Shown here in pieces: positions 31,396 to 39,439 of a stretch of DNA of 64,000 nucleotides. The DNA is from a bacterium (GTDB taxonomy: Bacteria; Armatimonadota; Fimbriimonadia; Fimbriimonadales; Fimbriimonadaceae). The stretch lies in contig JAIXUN010000002.1 of the NCBI GenBank assembly GCA_027483535.1, positions 682,001-746,000 of the forward strand, given 5' to 3'. Within the stretch, counting starts at the first letter, position 1. Each line of letters begins with the position of its first letter. The notes beneath the pieces were generated by a model. It searched no databases, had not been told where the DNA came from, and worked only from the letters and a program-made list of their open reading frames with translations. The position numbers were made by a program, and so were the translations under genes.

Positions 31396-34160
31396 TGAAT
31401 ATTGGATGGACGAATAGGAACATGAAGCTCCCCGTACTGCTTTTGGTCGCCCTTGCGGGCGTGAACGGCTTAGTGGGGAGCACATGGGGACAAGGGAAGC
31501 CTTCCAATGCTCCTGAGCTTCGCGTCCAAGGAGCGGTGGTGACAACGGGATCTACCCGTGAAGCCCGATTGATCTTGACTCCGGTAGGAAAGTGGATTCC
31601 AACCCAAGGCTATCGCGTCTATCGACAAGTTGGCTCCGCGCCTGCAGTCAAGATTTGGCCGACCGGAAACACCTACAACTATCGCACTCTTGTGACCACG
31701 CAGTTTGGAAACAGAGACGAGTATCGAAGCATCGTTAAGCGTCTAAACGATGCCGCTGAGCAGCCCAATTTGGTCACCGACTATTCGTTTGATCTCAAGC
31801 GTGGAGCCTCGAGCGCGGATGCCTTCAATGCCTTCCGTACAACTCTAAACGCGAATAAAAAGAAGGCAGCGTTTGTGAAGGGTGATCTGCGCGTGTTCGC
31901 ATCAAATCCCGCCATTGCGTCTCGCCTTGCCCAACTCCGAGGGGTAGGCAAAGCCGATGCGCGATTCGGTAAGAACAGCACGCTGGAAGATATCCTCGAC
32001 GCTCGCCGAGACATCATGAGCGCCTCTTTGGTCGACTCGGCATTTGGTCGTGCGATGGGATTGCGGGTCACCGACCCCAACTTGCCCACAACAGGCTCTG
32101 TGACCTATCGAGTGCACCGCGTGGAAGAGGGTGTCGAATCTGCCGCCATCGCGACCGTAACCCTCAACCCGGCCACGCCTAATGCCGCGCCGAGAATCAG
32201 CGGGCTTTCCGGAGTCCAAATCTCATCGGGAAGGGTCGGCCTGCGCTGGGATCGACCTTCCATCGTCGAGGAATCGGCTCAAGGAAACCTGATCACTTAC
32301 CGGATACTCAAAAACGGCCAACCGCTTTCCAAACGACCCGTGATCATCGCCGATATCGAAGCCCCGGGAGATGAGCTGCTAGAGCCACTCTTCTTTTACA
32401 TCGATGAAGGCGCATCTTTAGACCCTAAGCAGGAGAGGTATCAGATTGTTCCGATCAACGCCTTCGGTCAGGAGGGAACACCGGTTTCGCTCAATGTTGA
32501 CGTGGACGATCTGCGAATTCCAGAGCCACCGTCGAACCTAAAAGCCTCGCCGATTAACCGTGCCTACCACTGGAACGCTTCGGCAAAACCCGACGCGAAA
32601 GTGAGTGTCGTTTTCGAGTTAAATGTCGACAACATCAACAGCATTGAGAAGTGGAACGTTCAGCGACAGGAGGTAACGGGAAATCCAAACACTCCGTGGG
32701 TGGATGTTCCACCTCAACAAGGGGAAGGCCCGTTCGGATCGCTTGCGCCGTTTATCAACCTCTCCACAGCAGACAGTGCCCGGTCGTACCTTGGATTCCT
32801 AATTGGCCCCGAACCTGCTCGCTTGATGTCCGATGCTGAGGTGAACAACGCCGCCGAGGGATTGTTCAAACGCGGCGGCGTTCTTTCTATCCACGATTCC
32901 ACAGCGATTCCGGACAAAACTTATCGTTACCGAGTCTCGACGACGTCCCGGGCTGGACTGCAGGGAGATCATGCCGTCTCAAACGACGTCACCGTCCCTA
33001 ATCTCACTCCGCCGGGCCTTCCCGCTATAACGGAAGCGACTTTTAGTCTGCCGCCAAAGACTCAGGCAGTTCAGGGTCAGGTGTTTAGAAAAGAAACCTT
33101 TGGAACGCTCAACTCAGACGTAAATCAGTTCAATCGACTCCTGGTTGTTAGCAACCTCACGCCGAGGGAGGTGGGGGGCATTGTGAAGCTCAAATGGACA
33201 AAGGAAGCTGTTCAAAGCAACATTTCTTATGCTATTTATCGCCGGAGCTCTTTTGGCGAGCGAGCTTGGACCCTTCTCGCTACCGTCATCGACAAGGACA
33301 GCTTTGAAGACAAAGTACCTCCGACGGTGAGAGGCACGTACGTGTATCGAGTTATTGCGACCAATCGCTGGGGAATCGCGGCCACCGGAGGTCAAAAGTT
33401 TCTTCTCGTCCCTGCTTCTTCTAAGCCGTCGGAGCCGGGTGATTTTGCAGTTCGATCTAACGAAAACGGAACCATAACGGTCGAAATCTCTAAACCCACC
33501 CTTTTAGAAGAGGTCACCCGAGTAAAGATTTATCGCAAGTCAACGCCTATCTTTGACTTTCATTCTACGGTGAAGCCCTTCGCCACTATTCTTCGAGCCA
33601 ATTTAAATCTTAACCAAGGGAGTAACTCGGTTCAAGGCATCTCGACCGCCGGCACACTGCAAGGGTTAGACGGGGCAAATGCCGTTGGTCGCCAACTCAA
33701 TCCGTATGCGGACGAAGGCTATGAACTGATTGGCGAAATCACCGGGGATGCGCTGAAGAATCCGACGGCCTCCTTCGTAGATCCCAAACCTCCCGTGAAT
33801 CGGTACTGCTGGTATCGAGCGGTGGCCGTAAATGCCTCCGATCTGGAGAGCATTGCCACCACGCCACTTTCGGCTACGGCGGTCATTGTTTCAGCGTCGC
33901 CCGTTACGGGTCTCACCGCTACCGCCACCGCACAAGGGGTTGAGCTGAAGTGGGGTGCTCTTTCCGGGGCAACTGGGGGCCTCTTGATCGAGCGAGCGCC
34001 GGTGGGGTCACAGGAATGGGTAGAGGTCGCTAGCGGAGTCACTGGAGTGTCCTACGTGGATCGAACGGCTAGGGCTCGACGCGCGTACACGTATCGGGTC
34101 TTCGTTCTCGATACGGCAGGGAATAGGTCTACGCCGACATTAGTGTCGATGCCCGGGTAG
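31395..34160 (+). CDS. Secreted fibronectin type III-like protein coupled to the giant hydrolase
   Basis: I use the ATG at 31395, which overlaps the TGA of the preceding gene (TGATG). The track's start at 31230 runs inside that gene. The 921-aa product has a signal peptide (MKLPVLLLVALAGVNGLVGSTWGQ, preceded by MNIGWTNRN). Several FnIII-like domains follow, recognisable from strands such as GRVGLRWDRPSIVE...ITYRILKNGQPLS, YRYRVSTTSRAGLQGDHA, GGIVKLKWTKEAVQSNISYAIYRRSSFGERAW, GTYVYRVIATNRWGIA, GLTATATAQGVELKWGAL and RAYTYRVFVLDTAGNRST. These are binding or spacing modules. The gene order suggests that it works with the hydrolase outside the cell. Its 3' end overlaps a convergent gene by 21 bases. 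Confidence 0.82.
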   Translation: MNIGWTNRNMKLPVLLLVALAGVNGLVGSTWGQGKPSNAPELRVQGAVVTTGSTREARLILTPVGKWIPTQGYRVYRQVGSAPAVKIWPTGNTYNYRTLVTTQFGNRDEYRSIVKRLNDAAEQPNLVTDYSFDLKRGASSADAFNAFRTTLNANKKKAAFVKGDLRVFASNPAIASRLAQLRGVGKADARFGKNSTLEDILDARRDIMSASLVDSAFGRAMGLRVTDPNLPTTGSVTYRVHRVEEGVESAAIATVTLNPATPNAAPRISGLSGVQISSGRVGLRWDRPSIVEESAQGNLITYRILKNGQPLSKRPVIIADIEAPGDELLEPLFFYIDEGASLDPKQERYQIVPINAFGQEGTPVSLNVDVDDLRIPEPPSNLKASPINRAYHWNASAKPDAKVSVVFELNVDNINSIEKWNVQRQEVTGNPNTPWVDVPPQQGEGPFGSLAPFINLSTADSARSYLGFLIGPEPARLMSDAEVNNAAEGLFKRGGVLSIHDSTAIPDKTYRYRVSTTSRAGLQGDHAVSNDVTVPNLTPPGLPAITEATFSLPPKTQAVQGQVFRKETFGTLNSDVNQFNRLLVVSNLTPREVGGIVKLKWTKEAVQSNISYAIYRRSSFGERAWTLLATVIDKDSFEDKVPPTVRGTYVYRVIATNRWGIAATGGQKFLLVPASSKPSEPGDFAVRSNENGTITVEISKPTLLEEVTRVKIYRKSTPIFDFHSTVKPFATILRANLNLNQGSNSVQGISTAGTLQGLDGANAVGRQLNPYADEGYELIGEITGDALKNPTASFVDPKPPVNRYCWYRAVAVNASDLESIATTPLSATAVIVSASPVTGLTATATAQGVELKWGALSGATGGLLIERAPVGSQEWVEVASGVTGVSYVDRTARARRAYTYRVFVLDTAGNRSTPTLVSMPG

Positions 34161-34904
34161 TTCGAATTGATCTGCCGATGGTGATACTTGCGAATCCAGA
34201 TATGCGTTGATCTGATTGGCAAGTGCTTTGAGTTCGGATTTTTTCATGCTAACCCCAAGGGTAACTCCATAGTAAGTATCAGTTGTGTCTATCTGTAGAT
34301 AGACCGGGCCGATTGCCTCTAAGCGATATCTAGCGGGATCGTGATGTGGGCTATCTTGCGGATCGTAAGGAGAGTGTTCCACCCTCGCTCGGGTCCAACT
34401 GGGAATCTGATAAACCCTAGGGCGACCGCGCAGATAATGGATTCTGAGGGTTCTTCCTCGCAAGTCAAATCCACGTACGACAACTGGATAGAGATTGAAA
34501 TGCTTCAACCAGAGTGCTATCCCCAAGGAGGATAAGCATAGAAGGATCGGACGAACCTTGGTCCATAAGAATTTTGATGTATCAACTTCAACAAGCTTGA
34601 GATTTGAGTTTGGCGAGTAAACGTAGTAGTAGCGATGTGTTTGATGCCAGGCAAGCGCTATCTGGCCTTCCGAGATGGTTAAGCCGTATGGTGTAAATGC
34701 CACCACTACGAACAGCACTAGCATCAGCACGGAGAGTCCGATTAGGATGGTGATAAGTGTATGCGGCTTCAGTCGCGGAGTGGGCGGGTTGGGAAAAGTG
34801 TATTCGAAAACGTCTGATTGCGATTCATTGGTGAGCTCGCTCGTCTCCGCTTTCAGCGGGTTTCCTCGAAGGGAAGCAGTCAGGTCGTCGCCGTTATCTT
34901 TCAT
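34140..34904 (-). CDS. Membrane protein D of a four-member tandem paralog family (short form)
   Basis: This 254-aa protein has two transmembrane helices (LITILIGLSVLMLVLFVVVAF; VRPILLCLSSLGIALWL). The C-terminal half resembles its upstream neighbours: VRGFDLRGRTLRIHYLRGRPRVYQIPSWTRARVE, and an ending VSMKKSELKALANQINAYLDSQ. It lacks the N-terminal helical domain of the other three (the 'QKLALVKSLR...LDQIESDLR' region), having instead ~50 polar residues. Its ATG overlaps the TGA of member C (ATGA), so the two are coupled. No known family is recognised. The C-terminal domain after the second helix could be a PH-like cytoplasmic fold. Confidence 0.65.
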   Translation of the reverse strand: MKDNGDDLTASLRGNPLKAETSELTNESQSDVFEYTFPNPPTPRLKPHTLITILIGLSVLMLVLFVVVAFTPYGLTISEGQIALAWHQTHRYYYVYSPNSNLKLVEVDTSKFLWTKVRPILLCLSSLGIALWLKHFNLYPVVVRGFDLRGRTLRIHYLRGRPRVYQIPSWTRARVEHSPYDPQDSPHHDPARYRLEAIGPVYLQIDTTDTYYGVTLGVSMKKSELKALANQINAYLDSQVSPSADQFELPGHRH

Positions 34905-35914
34905 CTCTGTTCTTGAAGAGTTTCTCTTTCCGACTTAGTCTGGTGCTCAAGGTAACGGTTGATTAATCTAAGATTATCGTCCAGTTCTACCTTCGAAGAC
35001 CCATAACCAATCCTGACGTAACGATCACCATCAACTGGTAGCTCAATCGAATCTGGCTCGTAGTTGACGCGGAACCCTCGCTTATAGTTCGTGACCTCCA
35101 ATCGCGCTTTGGCGTTCCGCCTCAGACGATACTTCCTGTGGAACTGAAGCCCATCAAAACGGGTGTGGATAGTCAGATTGCGCCCCTCGAGTTCAATGGA
35201 TTCTTCTCCGGATTGCTTAACGGATATCCATAAGAAAATCGTACCAAGAATAATAAATCCAAACGGCATTACCAGAAAGGGGATCTTTTCTCGCCATAAA
35301 TCGCTCTCAGAGACTTTCTGAGCGATCGTGTACGTAGTGTTCCCGATTTCTGGCAATCTGTCGGAAGCATAGTAGAGAATCGTCTGACCGGATCCTTTTG
35401 GCGTTATCGTGAAAAAAGGTTTGTTGAATATATCAAAGGCAACTGGAATAAGGACGAGCCCAACGACTACGAACAGAGCGCTGAATATTGCCACATATGC
35501 GCTGTCAGTGGCACCTGGAGAAGTGTTAAGGTGAAGAACATCTGGAATTGATCCATCGTCCTCAATTCCTCTATTGCCTATGTGGGAATCCGCAACTTTG
35601 GACGACACCGTCGATCTCGGAATACTCCCGATTAGGGCGGATCTCAGGTCCGATTCGATCTGATCAAGGCGCGAAAGTTTCTCCTGCAACTCGTTTGTGA
35701 GGGATTCTGGGACGGTTTTTTTGTTCGCCTTAGATCGGGCATTAAGGCTGTTTCCGGCGGTCCGTAAACTCTTCACCAGAGCCAGCTTCTGACGAATGGT
35801 GACCCTTCCAAGGCCTGGATCAAAAGGCTCCAGGCTCTCAAAATCTTGGAGCCAAGCCTGGTACTCCGCTTCAATATCGGACGGAGGTTGCTCTTTAGGA
35901 TTAGATCCGCTCAT
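34901..35914 (-). CDS. Membrane protein C of the tandem paralog family
   Basis: This 337-aa protein has three parts. An N-terminal helical domain (EAEYQAWLQDFESLEPFDPGLGRVTIRQKLALVKSLRTAGNSLNARSK ... LDQIESDLRSALIGS) comes first. A two-helix membrane core follows (SAYVAIFSALFVVVGLVLIPVAF; FLVMPFGFIILGTIFLWISV) flanking an exposed loop with TPKGSGQTILYYASDRLPEIG. The C-terminal domain is ESIELEGRNLTIHTRFDGLQFHRKYRLRRNAKARLEV ... IELPVDGDRYVRIGYGSSKVELDDNLRLINRYLEHQ. All three parts align by eye with member B. The family function is unknown. It is coupled to member D and shares with member B a conserved block just upstream of the start codon. Confidence 0.65.
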   Translation of the reverse strand: MSGSNPKEQPPSDIEAEYQAWLQDFESLEPFDPGLGRVTIRQKLALVKSLRTAGNSLNARSKANKKTVPESLTNELQEKLSRLDQIESDLRSALIGSIPRSTVSSKVADSHIGNRGIEDDGSIPDVLHLNTSPGATDSAYVAIFSALFVVVGLVLIPVAFDIFNKPFFTITPKGSGQTILYYASDRLPEIGNTTYTIAQKVSESDLWREKIPFLVMPFGFIILGTIFLWISVKQSGEESIELEGRNLTIHTRFDGLQFHRKYRLRRNAKARLEVTNYKRGFRVNYEPDSIELPVDGDRYVRIGYGSSKVELDDNLRLINRYLEHQTKSERETLQEQR

Positions 35915-35991
35915 TGCGTACCTTATTGTAGAGCGAAACCAACCCTGCCCGGCTCTCGTTCGTGAAGAACCGTGATCGATTCCGAACCAGC

Positions 35992-36957
35992 CTAGCCGTG
36001 AACGTCTAGGTAGTGATTGATCTTTGTAAGGAACTCTTGGAGTTCCTCGTCTGAAGCGCCGTACGCGATTTTTACGGTTGTGAATCCTCGCACGGGTATT
36101 TCGATCGAATCCAGTCTGGCTGTACTGTACTCTTCTACTGTTGGATTAGCAATTCCAAGTTTCGCTCTTGCACCTGCGGGGAGAAGATAGGCTTGTTCCG
36201 TCGTCTGTATGCCGAACGTGTGCTGAATGGACAGGTCTCTCCCACGAAGTTCAATCGCCTCCGCGCTAGCAAGGCGAGAATACAAGCGCAGAACTATCCC
36301 GCCGATAATAAGAAGAACAAGGGGAAGTAGACCGAACTCTAGCTTCTTTTGTGACAGCTCCTGTTCTGAAATTTTCGTCGCATCGGTGTATTGAGGGAGC
36401 CCTATCGCAGGGAGCGTGTCTGAGGAGTAGTAAAGAAGCGTTTGATTTGGCCCTAGTTGTTTGGTGGTGTAAGGGGTGTTGAAGCCCAGAATCATGAGCA
36501 TGAGGGTGAGCAATCCACCGAGCAAGAGTAAAGACCCAAAGATCACACCTAAAAGACCATCGGTGGTTCCCTTAGATGTTATCAGCCTTAAAACATCTGG
36601 AATGGGTTCTTCGCTGGTTTTCTTTGGAGATATTGCGGTTGTTAACGTCCGTGGGTCTCGATGGTTACTGCCCACGAGCAAAGATCGCAGGTCTGATTCA
36701 ATCCCATCGAGCTTTGGAAACTGCTCCAAAAACTGCAGAGACCAAGAGTCAGTTGGCGGCTCCTTCTGAGACTTCAAGCGGGGCATGAGACCGTTCCCAA
36801 CCGATCTCAGATCCTTCACCAGCGCCAGCTTTTGGCGGACCCTCACTCGTTCGAGATCGGGGTCCAGGTGCTCAAGACTCTGAAACTCTTCCAGCCAAGC
36901 CTGCAACTCCGATTCCAAGCTGAGATTCGATTCCCCTGGAGAGTGAGGCCCGCCCAT
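35992..36957 (-). CDS. Membrane protein B of the tandem paralog family
   Basis: This 321-aa protein has the same organisation as member C. The helical head is ESELQAWLEEFQSLEHLDPDLERVRVRQKLALVKDLRSVGNGLMPRLK with LDGIESDLRSLLVGS. A connector IPDVLRLITSKGTTD is followed by two transmembrane helices enclosing a loop GPNQTLLYYSSDTLPAIG. The tail is EAIELRGRDLSIQHTFGIQTTEQAYLLPAGARAKLGI ... IEIPVRGFTTVKIAYGASDEELQEFLTKINHYLDVHG. Similarity to C is continuous, indicating a fairly recent duplication. The translation start ATG at 36957 is supported by the conserved upstream block TACAATAAAGTACGTC. Confidence 0.65.
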   Translation of the reverse strand: MGGPHSPGESNLSLESELQAWLEEFQSLEHLDPDLERVRVRQKLALVKDLRSVGNGLMPRLKSQKEPPTDSWSLQFLEQFPKLDGIESDLRSLLVGSNHRDPRTLTTAISPKKTSEEPIPDVLRLITSKGTTDGLLGVIFGSLLLLGGLLTLMLMILGFNTPYTTKQLGPNQTLLYYSSDTLPAIGLPQYTDATKISEQELSQKKLEFGLLPLVLLIIGGIVLRLYSRLASAEAIELRGRDLSIQHTFGIQTTEQAYLLPAGARAKLGIANPTVEEYSTARLDSIEIPVRGFTTVKIAYGASDEELQEFLTKINHYLDVHG

Positions 36958-37032
36958 GACGTACTTTATTGTAGAAGCAATTGTCCAAGAGTGGACACAT
37001 GGTTCCTACCTTAATGAACAAACGGGAACGGA

Positions 37033-37935
37033 TCAGCCGTTGACGTCTAAGTAATGGTTGATCTCTTCCACCATTCGACCGCGAAACTCCAGAGAGGCGC
37101 CTGTTCCCATGGAGACCTCTTTGCCGGTCTCATCGGTGAGGATGATCGCCATGGTCGGCGTCTGCTTGTTGCCGTTGGTCCAGCCCATGTTGGGTGTGCC
37201 CACTCTGGCCTTGGTGCGCGGGCTCAGTTCGTAGACTTTCTCCCGTACCCAGCCGCCCAATACTCGCTTGATCTTCAGTGTCCGACCGTTGAGTTCAATC
37301 GACTCGGTTGCAAGGGCATTCACCGCCGTCGCGAGCATGCCGATGCCCACTGCATAGAAGATCGAATAGAAGAGCAACATTGCCAGAGCGCCCCAGCCGA
37401 ATGCTTTAAACATTCCGCCGATCATGAGGACGCTGTGAAAAACGGTGAACGCCGTCCAACCAAGCCCGAAAATGCCCGCCCCCGCCGCCGCGGCGGGGTT
37501 GCTCGGGGAAGTGACCAGTTCTAGAACGGGTGGAGGTTCGGGGAGGGTCGAAACGCCCAGCTCCTGCCGAGCTTCTCGTTCGGCAAGCTTTTCCTGAATC
37601 TCGGTCAGATCCACCTGTCCACGCAGATCACCCGGCGCTAGCCTCCCCAGCCGGCGACGAAGGTCCGATTCAATCGAGTCGAGCTGACCGTACGCTTTCT
37701 GCATGGTCTCGGCGAGCCTCTGATCCTCGCTGGATTGAAGGAAACTGAGTCGAGAGGTGAGGTCTCGGCCCGAGGTGCGCAGCTTTTCGATCGCTACCAA
37801 CTGAGCGTCGACTTCTTCGCGGCTTGGAGCTTCGTCTAGCAGCACCAAAGGCGCAAACTGCGCGAGCCACTCGTGCGCCTGGGCCCGTACGTAACCATCG
37901 GCCTCAAACTCCTGCGAAAATTGCATTGCTCCCAT
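37033..37935 (-). CDS. Membrane protein A of the tandem paralog family
   Basis: I choose the ATG at 37935 (MGAMQFSQEFEADG), which has GAGGGG five bases upstream, over the track's GTG at 37956. The ~300-aa protein has the head HEWLAQFAPLVLLDEAPSREEVDAQLVAIEKLRTSGRDLTSRL with YGQLDSIESDLRRRLG. A Glu/Arg-rich linker of ~35 residues is unique to this member (EIQEKLAEREARQEL). PPVLELVTSPSNPA leads into two transmembrane helices with almost no loop between them. The tail is ESIELNGRTLKIKRVLGGWVREKVYELSPRTKARVG ... VEEINHYLDVNG. It is the most divergent of the three full-length members. A divergent promoter region (37936-38047) separates it from the next plus-strand gene. Confidence 0.65.
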   Translation of the reverse strand: MGAMQFSQEFEADGYVRAQAHEWLAQFAPLVLLDEAPSREEVDAQLVAIEKLRTSGRDLTSRLSFLQSSEDQRLAETMQKAYGQLDSIESDLRRRLGRLAPGDLRGQVDLTEIQEKLAEREARQELGVSTLPEPPPVLELVTSPSNPAAAAGAGIFGLGWTAFTVFHSVLMIGGMFKAFGWGALAMLLFYSIFYAVGIGMLATAVNALATESIELNGRTLKIKRVLGGWVREKVYELSPRTKARVGTPNMGWTNGNKQTPTMAIILTDETGKEVSMGTGASLEFRGRMVEEINHYLDVNG

Positions 37936-38047
37936 CCCAACCCCTCGGCGATCCACTCGCCAATTGGGTTATCGGTTGATTAGACGATTCACAACCCTGT
38001 AAAGTCCGCGAGGCATTTGCATGCCGAACTCATGAGATTAAACTTGG

Positions 38048-38629
38048 TTGGCATTGAGGATCGCGACCATTAAAGAGGACTGGATCAGATTTCAAGATCG
38101 TCAACCCACCCTTGCCATCATCCTGGGCTCGACTGGGCTCGCAATCGCGTACGGGATCACGCACGACCTCGTCACCGCGCACGTAGCGGTCGAACACTTT
38201 ACTGTCCATCACGTTCGAGTTGTCGATTCAGAGAGTCCGGTGGTGATGGCATTGCTTTGGGGCGTTATCGCCACTTGGTGGTTCGGAGCCGGGGCAGGAT
38301 TGTTGTTCGCTCTCGCTGCCCAGGTCGGCGATGGGATACCGAAACTCTCCTCAGAGCAGGTGCTTCGCGCGGAGCGGAAGGTCCTTGTTGGCGTTTGGAT
38401 CAGTGCGATGGTTGTGCTGGTCGGACTTTATCTCTTTGGAAACGCGGTTCTGCCGGAAGATGAAAAAGGTCAGATCGCCGAGTGGAGAAGCAAGCTCAAT
38501 CTGGTTGCGGTCGCCTCCACGCACGTCTACAGCTACTTCGCAAATGCCATTGCCGCCGCCGGCCTAACGGTTTGGATACTTGCCCGCCGCATTCGACTCG
38601 GTCGACCTAGCCTACAGACTCCTCAATAA
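38048..38629 (+). CDS. Hypothetical four-helix membrane protein
   Basis: The frame opens with TTG codons (MALRIATIKEDWIRF or MRIATIKEDW). The 193-aa product has hydrophobic helices at about residues 22-40 (LAIILGSTGLAIAYGI), 67-90 (VVMALLWGVIATWWFGAGAGLLFALA), 113-132 (VGVWISAMVVLVGLYLFGNAV) and 155-178 (STHVYSYFANAIAAAGLTVWILA). The inter-helix segments are short and polar. I recognise no family. It starts just downstream of the divergent tandem-paralog cluster and its last 23 bases overlap the convergent FAH-family gene. Confidence 0.55.
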   Translation: MALRIATIKEDWIRFQDRQPTLAIILGSTGLAIAYGITHDLVTAHVAVEHFTVHHVRVVDSESPVVMALLWGVIATWWFGAGAGLLFALAAQVGDGIPKLSSEQVLRAERKVLVGVWISAMVVLVGLYLFGNAVLPEDEKGQIAEWRSKLNLVAVASTHVYSYFANAIAAAGLTVWILARRIRLGRPSLQTPQ

Positions 38630-39413
38630 CCGGGTTCGAAAGCGTCCCGATCCCGTCGATCGTGATCTCGACCGTATCGCCCGCTTTTAACCACAACTGA
38701 GGCTCGCGAGCCATCCCAACTCCGCTCGGAGTACCTGTCAGAATCAGCGTCCCGGGGTGCAAGGTCGTGCTGCCGCTCAAGAAGGAGATCAACTCCGGCA
38801 CGTCAAAAATCATGTCGCTCGTGTTTGTCTGCTGAACAATTTCGCCGTTCAACCGAGTCGTCAACTCCAGAGCGTTCGGGTTGGGAATCTCATCTGCGGT
38901 GACAATGTAAGGACCCACCGGGCAGAAAGTGTCGAACGTCTTTCCTCGGCACCACTGACTCCCACCCCACTCCTTTTGCCAGTCGCGAGCGCTCACGTCG
39001 TTGGCGATGGTGTAACCCAAAACGTAATTCAGGGCATCTTCTTTGGAAACGTTTTTGGCGGTTCGACCGATGACGATGGCCAATTCACCCTCAAAGTCCA
39101 CCTTCTGGCTCTCAAGGTGGCGGGGCAGTTCAATCGCGCCATCCGGGTCTTGAAGCGCGCCGGGCTGCTTCATGAACACCACCGGAAACTGCGGAATCTT
39201 TGCCCGGGTCTCTTCGGCATGGGCCCGATAGTTCAATCCGATACAAAGAATCGCGGGCGGTTCAACGGGCGCAAGATAGCGTTCGACGTCTAGATAAGTG
39301 TCCGATTGACGCAGGGTTTCAAAGATCGACCCGTGCAGCAAATCGGCACGATCGCCCTTGGGGACACCCCATCGAACGATGCCGTCACCATCTAGAAACC
39401 GAGCGATCTTCAC
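38607..39413 (-). CDS. Fumarylacetoacetate hydrolase-family protein
   Basis: This 268-aa enzyme belongs to the FAH/HpcE family. ILCIGLNYRAHAEETRAKIPQFPVVFMK, the metal-binding acidic residues in VDFEGELAIVIGR and YTIANDVSARDWQ, KTFDTFCPVGPYIVTADEI and GTLILTGTPSGVGMAREPQLWLKAGDTVEITIDGIGTLSNPV are all visible. Members hydrolyse or decarboxylate beta-diketo acids such as fumarylpyruvate, acylpyruvates and homoprotocatechuate intermediates, or oxaloacetate. The exact substrate is not readable. It is the last gene of a minus-strand run that begins at 45664, 26 bases after the HDOD gene. Confidence 0.9.
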   Translation of the reverse strand: MKIARFLDGDGIVRWGVPKGDRADLLHGSIFETLRQSDTYLDVERYLAPVEPPAILCIGLNYRAHAEETRAKIPQFPVVFMKQPGALQDPDGAIELPRHLESQKVDFEGELAIVIGRTAKNVSKEDALNYVLGYTIANDVSARDWQKEWGGSQWCRGKTFDTFCPVGPYIVTADEIPNPNALELTTRLNGEIVQQTNTSDMIFDVPELISFLSGSTTLHPGTLILTGTPSGVGMAREPQLWLKAGDTVEITIDGIGTLSNPVIEESVG

Positions 39414-39439
39414 CGCCCATGTTTACCCCTAGAAGGGGA

